A stretch of 10,082 nt of DNA from Bathyarchaeum sp965602795. GTDB taxonomy: Archaea; Thermoproteota; Bathyarchaeia; Bathyarchaeales; Bathyarchaeaceae. Numbering within the stretch: position 1 is the first letter of the stretch; every line of letters starts with the position of its first letter. The DNA lies in assembly GCA_965602795.1 (NCBI GenBank), contig CBFCZR010000056.1, positions 1-10,082 of the forward strand, given 5' to 3'. Positions 1-7,208 of the stretch are shown here, one piece after another. The notes below the pieces were generated by a model. It was not told the origin of the DNA. It worked only from the letters and a program-made list of their open reading frames with translations, and did not search any database. The translations under genes were made by a program, and so were the position numbers.

Positions 1-1
1 T

Positions 2-886
2 TGGAGAAAAAACATCTTCGAGAACGAGGCAACCACCTCTGAGCTTAACCAGAGATTACTTGAATGCTGGGACCTGGGCTGCTCGATTGTAAGCTTCACT
101 GGCGGAGAACCCCTATTAAGGAAGGACCTCGGGAAAATGCTGGAATTTTCCAATAGAAAACTTGGCTTATTCACAGGATTAGTCACAAACGGCATCCTTT
201 TAGACAAAAAAATTGATGTACTCTCAAAATATGTCGATTCTCTGGCTGTGTCCTTTGATGTGAACCATAAGCAAACATTCAACAGAACCAGAGGAGTTGA
301 CGCTTTTGAAAAAGTCAAGAAAAACATCGAATACGCCAGAAGAATGGGCGTCGAAATCGAACTGCTTTCCGTCATAACCAAAGAAACATTCGAGTTCATA
401 GACGACACAATCGAGTTTGCAAAATCGCTTGAATTGCCTATCCACTTCTCGCCTGTTGATAATGTGCCAAGAGAATTCGTGGACGTGACAGACGCCAAAG
501 GAATGAAGATTGATGAAAGTGGCACGGTTCTAAAAAAATTGAATGAAGAGAAAAGGAAATACAAGAAAATACATTTTGAAAGTGATTACTTCAAATTTCA
601 GGCTTTAGGCGGATTTGGTAACACTATTAGGTGTTCGTCGGCATCGACTACAATTTCTCTGAAACCTGATGCCTCTGTTGCTTTACCTTGCCCCTTTTTC
701 ACCCTAATGAACATCAAAAAAGGCGAGAACCTGAGAAATGGTCTGAACTCAGAAAAAGCAAGACAAATCATTGAACAATGTGGCAAATGGGACTTCTGCA
801 AGGATTGTTCAGTGAACTGCATGTACGTCGTATCCTTGGTCAAATACCCCTACCATTTGGTAAGGTGGATAAAAGACAAACTCTAA
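2..886 (+). CDS. Radical SAM protein with SPASM-like C-terminal cysteine cluster (5' partial)
   Basis: The reading frame is open from base 2 to a TAA at 884-886, so the N-terminus lies left of the window; the Met at 137 is internal. Upstream of it the frame encodes TGGEP (98-112), the SAM-binding motif of radical SAM enzymes, followed by LLRKDL. The CxxxCxxC that binds the catalytic 4Fe-4S cluster is expected just before the first visible residues (WRKN) and is not seen. The C-terminal part has six Cys codons at 632, 689, 779, 797, 806 and 818. The first pair surrounds a LKPDASVALPC stretch typical of SPASM/twitch domains, which bind auxiliary iron-sulfur clusters. Such enzymes modify peptides, cofactors or other small substrates; the substrate here cannot be told. 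About 294 residues are visible. Family assignment is strong, function unknown. Confidence 0.9.
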   Translation, partial: WRKNIFENEATTSELNQRLLECWDLGCSIVSFTGGEPLLRKDLGKMLEFSNRKLGLFTGLVTNGILLDKKIDVLSKYVDSLAVSFDVNHKQTFNRTRGVDAFEKVKKNIEYARRMGVEIELLSVITKETFEFIDDTIEFAKSLELPIHFSPVDNVPREFVDVTDAKGMKIDESGTVLKKLNEEKRKYKKIHFESDYFKFQALGGFGNTIRCSSASTTISLKPDASVALPCPFFTLMNIKKGENLRNGLNSEKARQIIEQCGKWDFCKDCSVNCMYVVSLVKYPYHLVRWIKDKL

Positions 887-931
887 GAACACAATAAGCC
901 ACTTTTAGTTTTAGCTGGAAAAACTTTGAAA

Positions 932-943
932 ATAGTTAAATTA
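932..943 (+). promoter_or_regulatory. Candidate TATA box for the 976 operon
   Basis: An AT-rich element (core GTTAAATTA) lies about 36-40 nt before the TTG at 976. That would place transcription start near 962-966 and leave only a 10-14 nt leader with no clear Shine-Dalgarno. The match to an archaeal box A is moderate, so this is tentative. Confidence 0.35.
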
Positions 944-975
944 GGTTAATCGGTAGTTAGTTTTGGGTTTGTTGC

Positions 976-1506
976 TTGTCTGAGCGGGAAACAATCGATA
1001 AAGTGAAAGGAAAGCAGGGAATTCTTTCCAAGATTCAGAATTTTTTTACGTTAGGTTACGGAACAAAAGAAGATTTAAGAGAATTAGACCGAAAGCTGAG
1101 GGACCTCTATTACGTTGACCTTAGGGACATGAGGCACGTTTGGGAAGACCTGTATCTAGCGGCTATAGATGCAAGTGCTGCAGAGAGCAGAGACTACAAG
1201 AAGGTTATTCAGGTGCTGGACAGAGTCACAGAGAAGGTGAGGCACGCCGATTACGGTTACGCAGGGCTTTATGACAGGAAAGGTCACATACGGGAAAACG
1301 AGTTGGCTAGGGTTTTCAATTTTGATCTTGACACAGGAAAGGAGCTGGACGGCTTGAACGCTGCTGTGAACAAGGCTAAGGTTGAGGTTGAAGCGGAGAA
1401 CTGGGAAGCATTATCCGACCAAGTGAAGAATGTTAAGAGTTTATTACTTGCTTTCGAGGATAAATGGAATGAACGAGAAAAGCAGTTTAGACCATTAGAA
1501 ATGTAG
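976..1506 (+). CDS. Hypothetical all-helical protein, first gene of the SPFH operon
   Basis: I do not recognise a family. The 176-residue protein is charged, lacks signal peptide and membrane segments, and reads as nearly all helix with Lys/Glu/Asp-rich heptad-like stretches (roughly residues 28-95 and 125-170). A short amphipathic N-terminal segment (ILSKIQNFF) could touch a membrane. The start is TTG at 976, with no upstream ATG/GTG in frame and no convincing Shine-Dalgarno; GTG at 1003 is an alternative. It ends 13 nt before the SPFH/zinc-ribbon gene, so the two are almost certainly co-transcribed. In Bacillus, the SPFH protein YdjI works with PspA, a helical membrane-associated protein. 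That makes a partner role plausible, but no PspA signature is visible and this is inference from context. Confidence 0.8.
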   Translation: MSERETIDKVKGKQGILSKIQNFFTLGYGTKEDLRELDRKLRDLYYVDLRDMRHVWEDLYLAAIDASAAESRDYKKVIQVLDRVTEKVRHADYGYAGLYDRKGHIRENELARVFNFDLDTGKELDGLNAAVNKAKVEVEAENWEALSDQVKNVKSLLLAFEDKWNEREKQFRPLEM

Positions 1507-1519
1507 GATGTGAAATGGA

Positions 1520-2593
1520 TTGCCTGTAATAGAGAAAGTTTCATGGGATTTTGCGGGCGCTGACGATATAGCTTACCGCTTTCCCAACCTCTCCCTGAAG
1601 TATGGAAGCCAAGTTATCGTTAAGGAGAACCAGTGGGCTGTCTTCTTCCGCGACGGCAAAGCCTACGACGTTTTCGGTCCAGGCAGACACACCATAACCA
1701 GCAAAAACATTCCGCTTCTAACCGGAGCCCTAAAGGCTCTGCGGATAATCGGCGACATCTTCGAGTGCGAAGTCGTTTTCGTCAGCAACAGCCAGTTCAA
1801 AGGAAAATTTGGGGGACAAGCCTACTCTGCCCCCAGCGGAACCATACAGTATCAGGCGGAGCTCGGCTACTATGGGTACCTGCTCTACAAGGTGGAGTAC
1901 CCGAATCTGTTTGTGATCGAGTTTTTCGGCAACAGAGGAGCCAGCACATCCAAAGATGTTGAAGAGTACATTCGCGGATTCATCAACGAGCGGGTTATAG
2001 ACGAGTTTGCACATCACGACATCTTCAATGTAGTAAAGAACGTGGACGAAACCACAGACAAAATCTCCTTGATAATAAGAGATGAGGCTGCTCGGATAGG
2101 ACTCAAAATCATAGACACAGTCTTTGAGGGCGTCAAAATCCCAGAGGAGGCACGACGCTTCGCCACAAGCATGGGACAACAAGCCATGACCATGCAATAC
2201 ATGAAGGAAACAACCGCGGAGATTCCAGAAGGAGGCGGCGGAGCCGCTGCAGCAGGTGTAGGCGCAGGCGTCGGAATAGCCATGGGAACAGCTCTGGGAA
2301 AAGCCATGCAGCCATCTCAAGGCGGAGGTGCGCCGCAGCAGGTGGTGTTGTGTCCAAATTGTGGAGCCAAGAATGTTGCTGGAACAAAATTCTGCGGCAA
2401 CTGCGGGAAAAGCCTTGCTCCTGTGACTAAGGTTACTTGCCCGAAGTGTGGAGCGGAGATGGCGGCGACCATGAAGTTCTGCGGTAACTGTGGTTCTCCC
2501 TTGAAGCCAGAGGAAATAGAGTGCCCAAAATGTAAAACAAAGAATCTGTCCACCGACAAGTTCTGCAGTAACTGCGGCAACAAGCTGCAGTAG
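1520..2593 (+). CDS. SPFH/Band-7 (YdjI-like) protein with three C-terminal zinc ribbons
   Basis: 357 residues. Residues about 20-230 resemble the Band_7_1/YdjI (COG4260, 'virion core protein-like') branch of the SPFH superfamily, with hallmarks VKENQWAVFFRDGKA, GPGRHTI and a helical end IPEEARRFATSMGQQAM. A Gly/Ala-rich, weakly hydrophobic stretch follows at about 237-263 (GVGAGVGIAMGTALGKAM). Three tandem CPxC...KFCxNCG zinc ribbons then occupy about 278-296, 308-325 and 335-354. SPFH proteins oligomerise on membranes as scaffolds, and YdjI of Bacillus belongs to a PspA-linked envelope stress system. The ribbons suggest binding of nucleic acid or protein, but the partner is unknown. The start is TTG at 1520: an in-frame TGA at 1511 excludes anything longer, and GGATGTGA just upstream may serve as ribosome-binding site. 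The 13-nt gap to the previous gene indicates an operon. Confidence 0.88.
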   Translation: MPVIEKVSWDFAGADDIAYRFPNLSLKYGSQVIVKENQWAVFFRDGKAYDVFGPGRHTITSKNIPLLTGALKALRIIGDIFECEVVFVSNSQFKGKFGGQAYSAPSGTIQYQAELGYYGYLLYKVEYPNLFVIEFFGNRGASTSKDVEEYIRGFINERVIDEFAHHDIFNVVKNVDETTDKISLIIRDEAARIGLKIIDTVFEGVKIPEEARRFATSMGQQAMTMQYMKETTAEIPEGGGGAAAAGVGAGVGIAMGTALGKAMQPSQGGGAPQQVVLCPNCGAKNVAGTKFCGNCGKSLAPVTKVTCPKCGAEMAATMKFCGNCGSPLKPEEIECPKCKTKNLSTDKFCSNCGNKLQ

Positions 2594-2600
2594 AAACTAG

Positions 2601-2630
2601 ATTTTTTTCTCTTTTATTTTTCTTTGGTTT
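2601..2630 (+). terminator. T-tract terminator after the SPFH gene
   Basis: A run of T tracts (T7, T4, T4, T3) begins eight bases after the SPFH stop, as expected for an archaeal oligo-T terminator. It overlaps the last codons of the convergent gene ending at 2614, so transcription from the left would run into that gene's 3' end. Confidence 0.6.
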
Positions 2631-3102
2631 GTTTCTTGCTGTATTCACGGTTTAGGATATTGCGGAAGATGTTGATGTCTATTCCGAAGTTTGCGCAGAC
2701 CTCAACGATACTGAAAGCGTAGACACGAAAGATTTCTTCGATGGTTTTTTGTACAATTTCAGCTGGAATCTCTTCTGTAGGTTTAAGGAAAAGAATGAAC
2801 CATCTTCCAAGATTCGTGGGAACATACCATTTGACTCTCACTTTCCTTTTTCCCGTTACCACCTGCTCCATGCCCTGCTCAAGCATATCCGCTGAAACCA
2901 TCCGCTTCAAGTACTCAATTATAGATTTGTTGGAGTAAGAAGTTTCATGGATAATGTCTTTCTGGTATGTTCGCCCCTCCAGATTCATGCCCATCAAAAG
3001 ACTTTTACCTACCTTAGACTGCAGGATGCTCCAGATTAGCCTACGCTTTTCAGTTTCTAAGGGAAACGGAAGAACATAATGCCAAATTTGCTCCTCCTCC
3101 AT
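2614..3102 (-). CDS. Winged-helix transcriptional regulator (ArsR-like)
   Basis: A soluble protein of 162 residues from the ATG at 3102, or 166 from an in-frame TTG at 3114. The N-terminal half (RRLIWSILQSKVGKSLL ... YQKDIIHETSYSNKSIIEYL) reads as helix-turn-helix: an opening helix, a turn, then a likely recognition helix SNKSIIEYLKRMV. A basic beta-wing follows (TGKRKVRVKWYVPT), giving an archaeal winged-helix fold. The C-terminal helical part (about 115-155) may dimerise. No metal-binding cysteine cluster is evident. An AT-rich element at 3125-3133 would make ATG 3102 leaderless, while the one at 3143-3150 would give a short leader before TTG 3114, so the start is uncertain. It diverges from the membrane-anchored HTH gene at 3211 across a shared intergenic region, so autoregulation or cross-regulation is possible. 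Its target is unknown. Confidence 0.82.
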   Translation of the reverse strand: MEEEQIWHYVLPFPLETEKRRLIWSILQSKVGKSLLMGMNLEGRTYQKDIIHETSYSNKSIIEYLKRMVSADMLEQGMEQVVTGKRKVRVKWYVPTNLGRWFILFLKPTEEIPAEIVQKTIEEIFRVYAFSIVEVCANFGIDINIFRNILNREYSKKQTKEK

Positions 3103-3124
3103 CTTCCTAATCAACTCGCCGTTC

Positions 3125-3150
3125 TATAATTATCTGGTGAATATTAATAA
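3125..3150 (-). promoter_or_regulatory. Candidate TATA elements for the minus-strand regulator
   Basis: Read on the minus strand, ATTAATAT-like sequence (3143-3150) and AATTATAG (about 3124-3131) are both AT-rich and correctly spaced for different starts: TTG 3114 with a short leader, or ATG 3102 leaderless. Only experiment can decide between them. Confidence 0.4.
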
Positions 3151-3180
3151 AATCCCCGATGTACTTACAATTCAGAATTC

Positions 3181-3188
3181 TTATTAAA
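3181..3188 (+). promoter_or_regulatory. TATA box for a leaderless transcript starting at GTG 3211
   Basis: TTATTAAA is centred about 26 nt before base 3211, the normal archaeal box A to start distance. Transcription would then begin at or within a base or two of the GTG start codon, and no Shine-Dalgarno precedes that codon. Both facts fit a leaderless mRNA. Confidence 0.6.
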
Positions 3189-3210
3189 CTATCTACAATC
3201 AAATTCAAGA

Positions 3211-4371
3211 GTGAATTGGACCATGAACCTAGATGCTAGGCGCACTGTTCTCGTTGGCTTCACAATTTTATGTCTACTCATAAGTGCCACTGTAACTGCT
3301 GCGGATGAGACCGAGTCCCAGATTGATTCCACAGACCTCCAAGTCTATAGGGATGGGTTGGTTCGAGTCACACAAACATTGACGGTGAATGAAACAGTTC
3401 CTGCGGTAAATCTGCCCCTCTTAGCTTCTTCAGTTGACAACTTCATTGTGCTTGACGAGAACCAGACCGTTCTGGACTATGAAGTAGACGGAACTAATCT
3501 GACAGTTTTCACTTTGGGAACCACAAGCGTTTCGCTTCAGTATGACACCCATTCTTTGACAAGTAAAGACGCTGAAGTGTGGACTTTCCTTGTTGACACC
3601 CCATACAACCTCACTGTTCAGTTGCCTGAAGAATCAACAGTGGTTTACCTCAGCGAACCGCCAACAGCAATAGACACAGAAGGCAACAAAATAACCCTGT
3701 CTCTGTTTCCCAGCCAATGGGAGATAAGCTACATATTTCCGTTAACTCCACCCGCAGAATTCCAAATCAGCGACCTAGAAGTCACTCCTTCTGAGGTTGA
3801 GGCAGGCGAAGAGGTCACAATCTCGGTTAAAGTCACTAATTTGGGCGGGCAAACTGGTTCTTATACACTTCAACTGCTACTCAATCAAACAATCGAGGAT
3901 ACAAAAATAGTGGCGCTTGATGGAGGCGCCTCAACCACAACAGAATTCAAGATAGTTAAACAAACGCCGGGAACATACAGTATAGAAATAGACGAGCTAG
4001 TCGACACATTCACCGTTAAGGCGGCATCTTCAAACGGGGACAGTTCTTCAAACATGTTTCCCATCGAATATCTTGCCGCTGCGTTAATTGCTGTTGCTGC
4101 AATAATTCTGGCAGTATACTTTGTTTTTAGGAGACGAGGCTACAGTGTTGAGAAAATCTTCAAGGCACATCCTCGGTTGAACAAGGAAGAAAAAGATGTG
4201 ATACAGTTCTTAGCGGAGAATGAAGGAAAAGCTTTCGAGTCGCAGATAAGAGAACGGTTTCCGGACATACCTCGAACAAGCCTCTGGAGACTAGTCAAAC
4301 GACTAGAAAAGCTGGAGATAATCAAAGTAAAAAAGATCGGGCTAGAAAATCAAGTTAAACTAAAAAATTAA
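3211..4371 (+). CDS. Membrane-anchored protein: outside CARDB-like domain, one TM helix, inside winged helix (COG2512-like)
   Basis: 386 residues. Residues about 13-30 form a signal peptide or N-terminal anchor (hydrophobic VLVGFTILCLLIS, then TVTAA). The outside part is beta-rich and carries several N-glycosylation sequons (for example NET, NQT, NLT). Residues about 184-270 resemble a CARDB/Ig-like domain (LEVTPSEVEAGEEVTISVKV, then TNLGGQTGSYTL). A single transmembrane helix at about 286-306 is followed by RRR, placing the C-terminus in the cytoplasm. Residues about 320-386 form a winged helix with likely recognition helix RTSLWRLVKRLEKL. This is the layout of COG2512-type archaeal membrane proteins with an HTH domain, which may sense a surface signal and act on DNA directly. 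The start is GTG 3211 (ATG 3223 is an alternative). The ligand and target genes are unknown. Confidence 0.87.
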   Translation: MNWTMNLDARRTVLVGFTILCLLISATVTAADETESQIDSTDLQVYRDGLVRVTQTLTVNETVPAVNLPLLASSVDNFIVLDENQTVLDYEVDGTNLTVFTLGTTSVSLQYDTHSLTSKDAEVWTFLVDTPYNLTVQLPEESTVVYLSEPPTAIDTEGNKITLSLFPSQWEISYIFPLTPPAEFQISDLEVTPSEVEAGEEVTISVKVTNLGGQTGSYTLQLLLNQTIEDTKIVALDGGASTTTEFKIVKQTPGTYSIEIDELVDTFTVKAASSNGDSSSNMFPIEYLAAALIAVAAIILAVYFVFRRRGYSVEKIFKAHPRLNKEEKDVIQFLAENEGKAFESQIRERFPDIPRTSLWRLVKRLEKLEIIKVKKIGLENQVKLKN

Positions 4372-4380
4372 AAAGAAAAG
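4361..4380 (-). terminator. T-tract terminator after the secreted protein gene (minus strand)
   Basis: On the minus strand the 24-nt gap between convergent genes, and the last codons of the plus-strand gene, read as T4-C-T5-AA-T6. This is a typical archaeal oligo-T stop for the gene ending at 4396. No comparable plus-strand signal is visible for the gene ending at 4371. Confidence 0.6.
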
Positions 4381-4395
4381 AGGGGGAGGGTTCTT

Positions 4396-5403
4396 CTATG
4401 GCTTGTTTCCGTTTCCCATTTGGCTGTTTCCTTGCCCGACACCATGCTGCGCTCCATGCTGTTTAATCTCTTGCGCGAGCGCCTTATCCATTTCCCTCAT
4501 GTTTCGGCCAATTTCTTTCAGATCCTTAACGGCATTCTTGATTTCACCCATGTTTTCTTGAGCATCTTCGATCATATTCTGAAGCGCCTCTTCGAACCCG
4601 GTGGCACTCTCGTACCCAAATGATTGCAAAACACCGTCAACGTCGATTCCTTCGTTGCCTGCTGATTCAAGGTTTTCTCGGATTCTTCCCCGAATTCTTT
4701 CCACACCTCGTAGATAGTTTCGGATTCTCATCGTATTTCCCTGTTCAGCTTGAGTCTTCAAGTATCTGTGTGCATCGGATATCAAGTGGTTGGCTTGCGT
4801 TAGATTGTATGCTGTTTCGGTGAAATTGCCGTCTAGGAGCCAAAGTCTTGCCGTGTCCACGTCTAAGTAGTCTGTTGCGTTGTCCAGCAGTTCAAGGGCT
4901 TCTGTCGCATCTTCCGGCAAAAGCTCTCTAAGTCTATCTATTCGTTCAAGTGCACGTTGCATCGCCACCACGAGTCCTTGACCGTCAATTATCTGTCCTT
5001 TCTGAACATCAGACTCGTCCAGAATCAGGTTGATTGATTTGAAGACCTCTCTGAAGATTTCCAGCGCTTGTGTTGCATTAGCGACTGCTCCTTCATAATC
5101 TTCGGCTTCAAGAGCATCATATGCTGCCGTCACGTTTGCTGCGCCTTCATCGAATAATGTCACATTGCCTTCCAGCGCATCAAGTAAAGTAGCGGTTTCT
5201 ATCATTTCTAGAACAGTATCATTCGTATACACGAGGGCGATAAGATTATCAACTTTTTGTCCTGCCTTGTCAGCTAATTCAACAATCTTTTCCGCTTTGA
5301 CACTTTCGCTTTGTCCTTGGAACATTGCCGCTGAGACTGGGGCTGCCATTACAACAATTGTTGCTAAGATTATAGCGATTGCAAGTTTGCTTGTTTTCAC
5401 CAT
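4396..5403 (-). CDS. Secreted helical, sequon-rich protein of unknown function
   Basis: 335 residues, family not recognised. A clear Sec signal peptide spans residues 1-26 (positive MVKTSK, hydrophobic LAIAIILATIVVMA, cleavage near VSAA). The mature part is almost entirely helical and acidic, with repeat-like segments such as AYDALEAEDYEGAVANATQA, reminiscent of TPR-like helix pairs. Seven N-x-S/T sequons fall at N61, N80, N90, N109, N175, N193 and N200; none occurs after residue 202. The C-terminal 130 residues are instead basic and coiled-coil-like (RIRNYLRGVERIRGRIREN) and end in a Gly/Gln/Asn/His tail. There is no C-terminal membrane anchor, so the protein is probably released or bound to the surface layer. 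The start is ATG 5403 with GTGATC just upstream. It converges on the membrane-HTH gene; a functional link is only suggested by position. Confidence 0.82.
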   Translation of the reverse strand: MVKTSKLAIAIILATIVVMAAPVSAAMFQGQSESVKAEKIVELADKAGQKVDNLIALVYTNDTVLEMIETATLLDALEGNVTLFDEGAANVTAAYDALEAEDYEGAVANATQALEIFREVFKSINLILDESDVQKGQIIDGQGLVVAMQRALERIDRLRELLPEDATEALELLDNATDYLDVDTARLWLLDGNFTETAYNLTQANHLISDAHRYLKTQAEQGNTMRIRNYLRGVERIRGRIRENLESAGNEGIDVDGVLQSFGYESATGFEEALQNMIEDAQENMGEIKNAVKDLKEIGRNMREMDKALAQEIKQHGAQHGVGQGNSQMGNGNKP

Positions 5404-5432
5404 TTTTGATCACTGTCAGCATAGTTGTTAAA

Positions 5433-5444
5433 CCCTAAATTAAG
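5433..5444 (-). promoter_or_regulatory. Candidate TATA box for the secreted protein gene
   Basis: The minus strand reads CTTAATTTAG about 35 nt upstream of ATG 5403. Transcription would start near 5414 and give a short leader containing GTGATC, a plausible Shine-Dalgarno, right before the start. The match to consensus is fair. Confidence 0.45.
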
Positions 5445-5510
5445 GGACACTGCGGCATGGGCGTTCCAAAAGTTGAAACGCTTGTTCCAGAAAACTAGGT
5501 GCAAAACCGC

Positions 5511-5522
5511 TTTATGCTTTTA
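5511..5522 (+). promoter_or_regulatory. Candidate TATA box for lysS
   Basis: TTTATGCTTTTA lies about 50-58 nt before the ATG at 5570. With a 26-nt offset, transcription would begin near 5540-5545 and give a leader of about 25-30 nt containing AAAGGAAAG, a purine-rich possible ribosome-binding site. Confidence 0.45.
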
Positions 5523-5569
5523 TTTGACAATCCAATATTGTAGAGTGATTAGAAAAGGAAAGCAGAGTC

Positions 5570-7165
5570 ATGCCTGAAAAGATCATTGGACATGGAACAT
5601 GGTACGACAAAACCGCTGTTGAAATCACAAAAAGAGAAAAGAAGCTAGGTCGAAGCCTAGACCTAATCAGAACGGAGAGCGGTCTAGGAGCCTCCGGTTT
5701 TCCTCACATCGGCAGCTTCGCTGACTGCGCCCGATCATACGCCGTAACATTGGCACTTCAGGAGCAGGGATTCAAGTCAGAGTACATAGCCTTCGCTGAT
5801 GACCTAGACGGTTTAAGGAAGGTTCCAGCCGGGCTTCCAAAATCGCTGAGCAAATACTTGGGCTACCCAGTGACCTCTATTCCCGACCTTGATGGTTGCC
5901 ATGACAGTTTCGGGGAGCATATGACCAGCCTCCTTTTGGAATCATTAGACCAAAGTGGCATAAAATACACTTTCATGTCCGCCAAACAGTCCTACGAAAA
6001 GGGCCTCTTCAACGATGAGATTAAGACGATACTCATGAACGCCCAGAAGGTGGGAGAGATTGTCCAAGAGGAGGTTGGGCAAGAAAAATTTGTGGAAGTT
6101 CTCCCCTACTTTCCCATCTGCGCAAACTGTGGCAGAATCTACACCACCAAGGCTCATACGTTTCTTCCGGACGAAAACAAGGTTCTGTATAGCTGTGAAG
6201 GAATGGAAGTAAAAGGAAAGTGGCTGGAAGGCTGTGGACACAAAGGCGAGGCTGACATAAGAAAGGGAGAAGGAAAGCTGGGGTGGAAGGTTGAGTTTGC
6301 AGCCAGATGGAAAGCCTTAGACATCCGCTTTGAGCCTTTCGGGAAGGACATTGCAGATTCGGTTAGGGTGAACGACAGGATATGCCGAGAAATATTTGGT
6401 TGGTCTCCTCCAACCCACGCCAGATACGAGATGTATCTGGACAAGAGCGGAAAAAAAATCAGCAAATCTGCTGGAAACGTTTTCACCCCGCAGGTTTGGT
6501 TTAGGTATGGTTCGCCTCAGTCTCTTCTCTTGCTTACCTTGAAGCGGTTTGTGGGAGCACGAAGCCTCTCGGTTACGGATATACCGCAATACATGAATGA
6601 GCTTGACGAGCTGGAGGACATTTACTTCGGAAAGAAAAAGGTTTCAGACAAAAAGGAGCACGCTAAACTGTCTGGTCTCTACAAGTATTGCATGCTTTTC
6701 AATGCGCCATCAAAGTCCGGTGAGCACGTGCCATACAATCTACTCATATTCTTGGCTAAAATGGCTCCGGAAGGCTCTGAAACCGATTTCATCATGGAGA
6801 AGCTTAGAGGCTACGGCTACGGAAAAGAAGGCTTAACTGACAACCTGAAGCGCAGAATTGGTTACGCCCTTAACTGGTCAAAGGATTTCACAGAAATCAA
6901 GGAGAAAGCCGTAAAACTGAATGAAACCGAAAAGAATGCGGTAAAGCAGCTTATCCAAGCCTTACAAACAGAAGCAGATGAAGAAGAGATTCAGAGCGCC
7001 GTCTTTAACATTGCAAGAAATAGCGGCATTAAACCGGGAAAATTCTTCAGAACTCTTTACAAGATTCTTTTGGGAGTGCCCCAAGGACCTAGGTTGGGCC
7101 CCTACATCTTAGCTATGGGAGAAGAAAACGTAATCGACGCATTGAAGCGAGCCGCCAAAAGCTAA
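5570..7165 (+). CDS. lysS: Lysyl-tRNA synthetase, class I
   Basis: Charges tRNA-Lys with lysine using ATP in the cytoplasm. 531 residues, within the usual size of archaeal class I LysRS, which is unrelated in fold to the class II enzyme of most bacteria and eukaryotes. The Rossmann catalytic core shows the HIGH motif as HIGS at residues 46-49 in the context ASGFPHIGSF, and the KMSKS motif as KISKS at 296-300 followed by AGN. An inserted zinc-binding knuckle has C184 and C187 (CANCGR), C209, and C222 with H224 (CGH). The C-terminal 170 residues are helical, as expected for the anticodon-binding region, ending GVPQGPRLGPYILAMG. The ATG at 5570 gives the expected N-terminus. A tRNA-Gly gene follows 43 nt downstream. 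The motifs make this the surest protein call in the window. Confidence 0.97.
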   Translation: MPEKIIGHGTWYDKTAVEITKREKKLGRSLDLIRTESGLGASGFPHIGSFADCARSYAVTLALQEQGFKSEYIAFADDLDGLRKVPAGLPKSLSKYLGYPVTSIPDLDGCHDSFGEHMTSLLLESLDQSGIKYTFMSAKQSYEKGLFNDEIKTILMNAQKVGEIVQEEVGQEKFVEVLPYFPICANCGRIYTTKAHTFLPDENKVLYSCEGMEVKGKWLEGCGHKGEADIRKGEGKLGWKVEFAARWKALDIRFEPFGKDIADSVRVNDRICREIFGWSPPTHARYEMYLDKSGKKISKSAGNVFTPQVWFRYGSPQSLLLLTLKRFVGARSLSVTDIPQYMNELDELEDIYFGKKKVSDKKEHAKLSGLYKYCMLFNAPSKSGEHVPYNLLIFLAKMAPEGSETDFIMEKLRGYGYGKEGLTDNLKRRIGYALNWSKDFTEIKEKAVKLNETEKNAVKQLIQALQTEADEEEIQSAVFNIARNSGIKPGKFFRTLYKILLGVPQGPRLGPYILAMGEENVIDALKRAAKS

Positions 7166-7208
7166 GCCTAAAATGACCGAAAAAACAGTTAAGTTAGAGA
7201 TATTTAAG

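Noticed and set aside
976..1506. Calling the helical protein PspA/ESCRT-III
   Set aside because: Only helicity and context support it; length and visible motifs do not match the PspA family.
1730..2320. Long minus-strand open frame (196 codons) across the SPFH gene
   Set aside because: It lies wholly opposite a clear SPFH domain, is rich in Cys/Ser/Leu as antisense shadows are, and has no ribosome-binding site or domain.
5461..5481. Inverted repeat GCGTT/AACGC in the divergent region upstream of lysS
   Set aside because: A 5-bp stem with an 11-base loop is too short to separate from chance, and it has no second copy.
6154..6589. Two minus-strand open frames inside lysS
   Set aside because: They are antisense to the KISKS-containing core of LysRS and have compositions typical of shadow frames.
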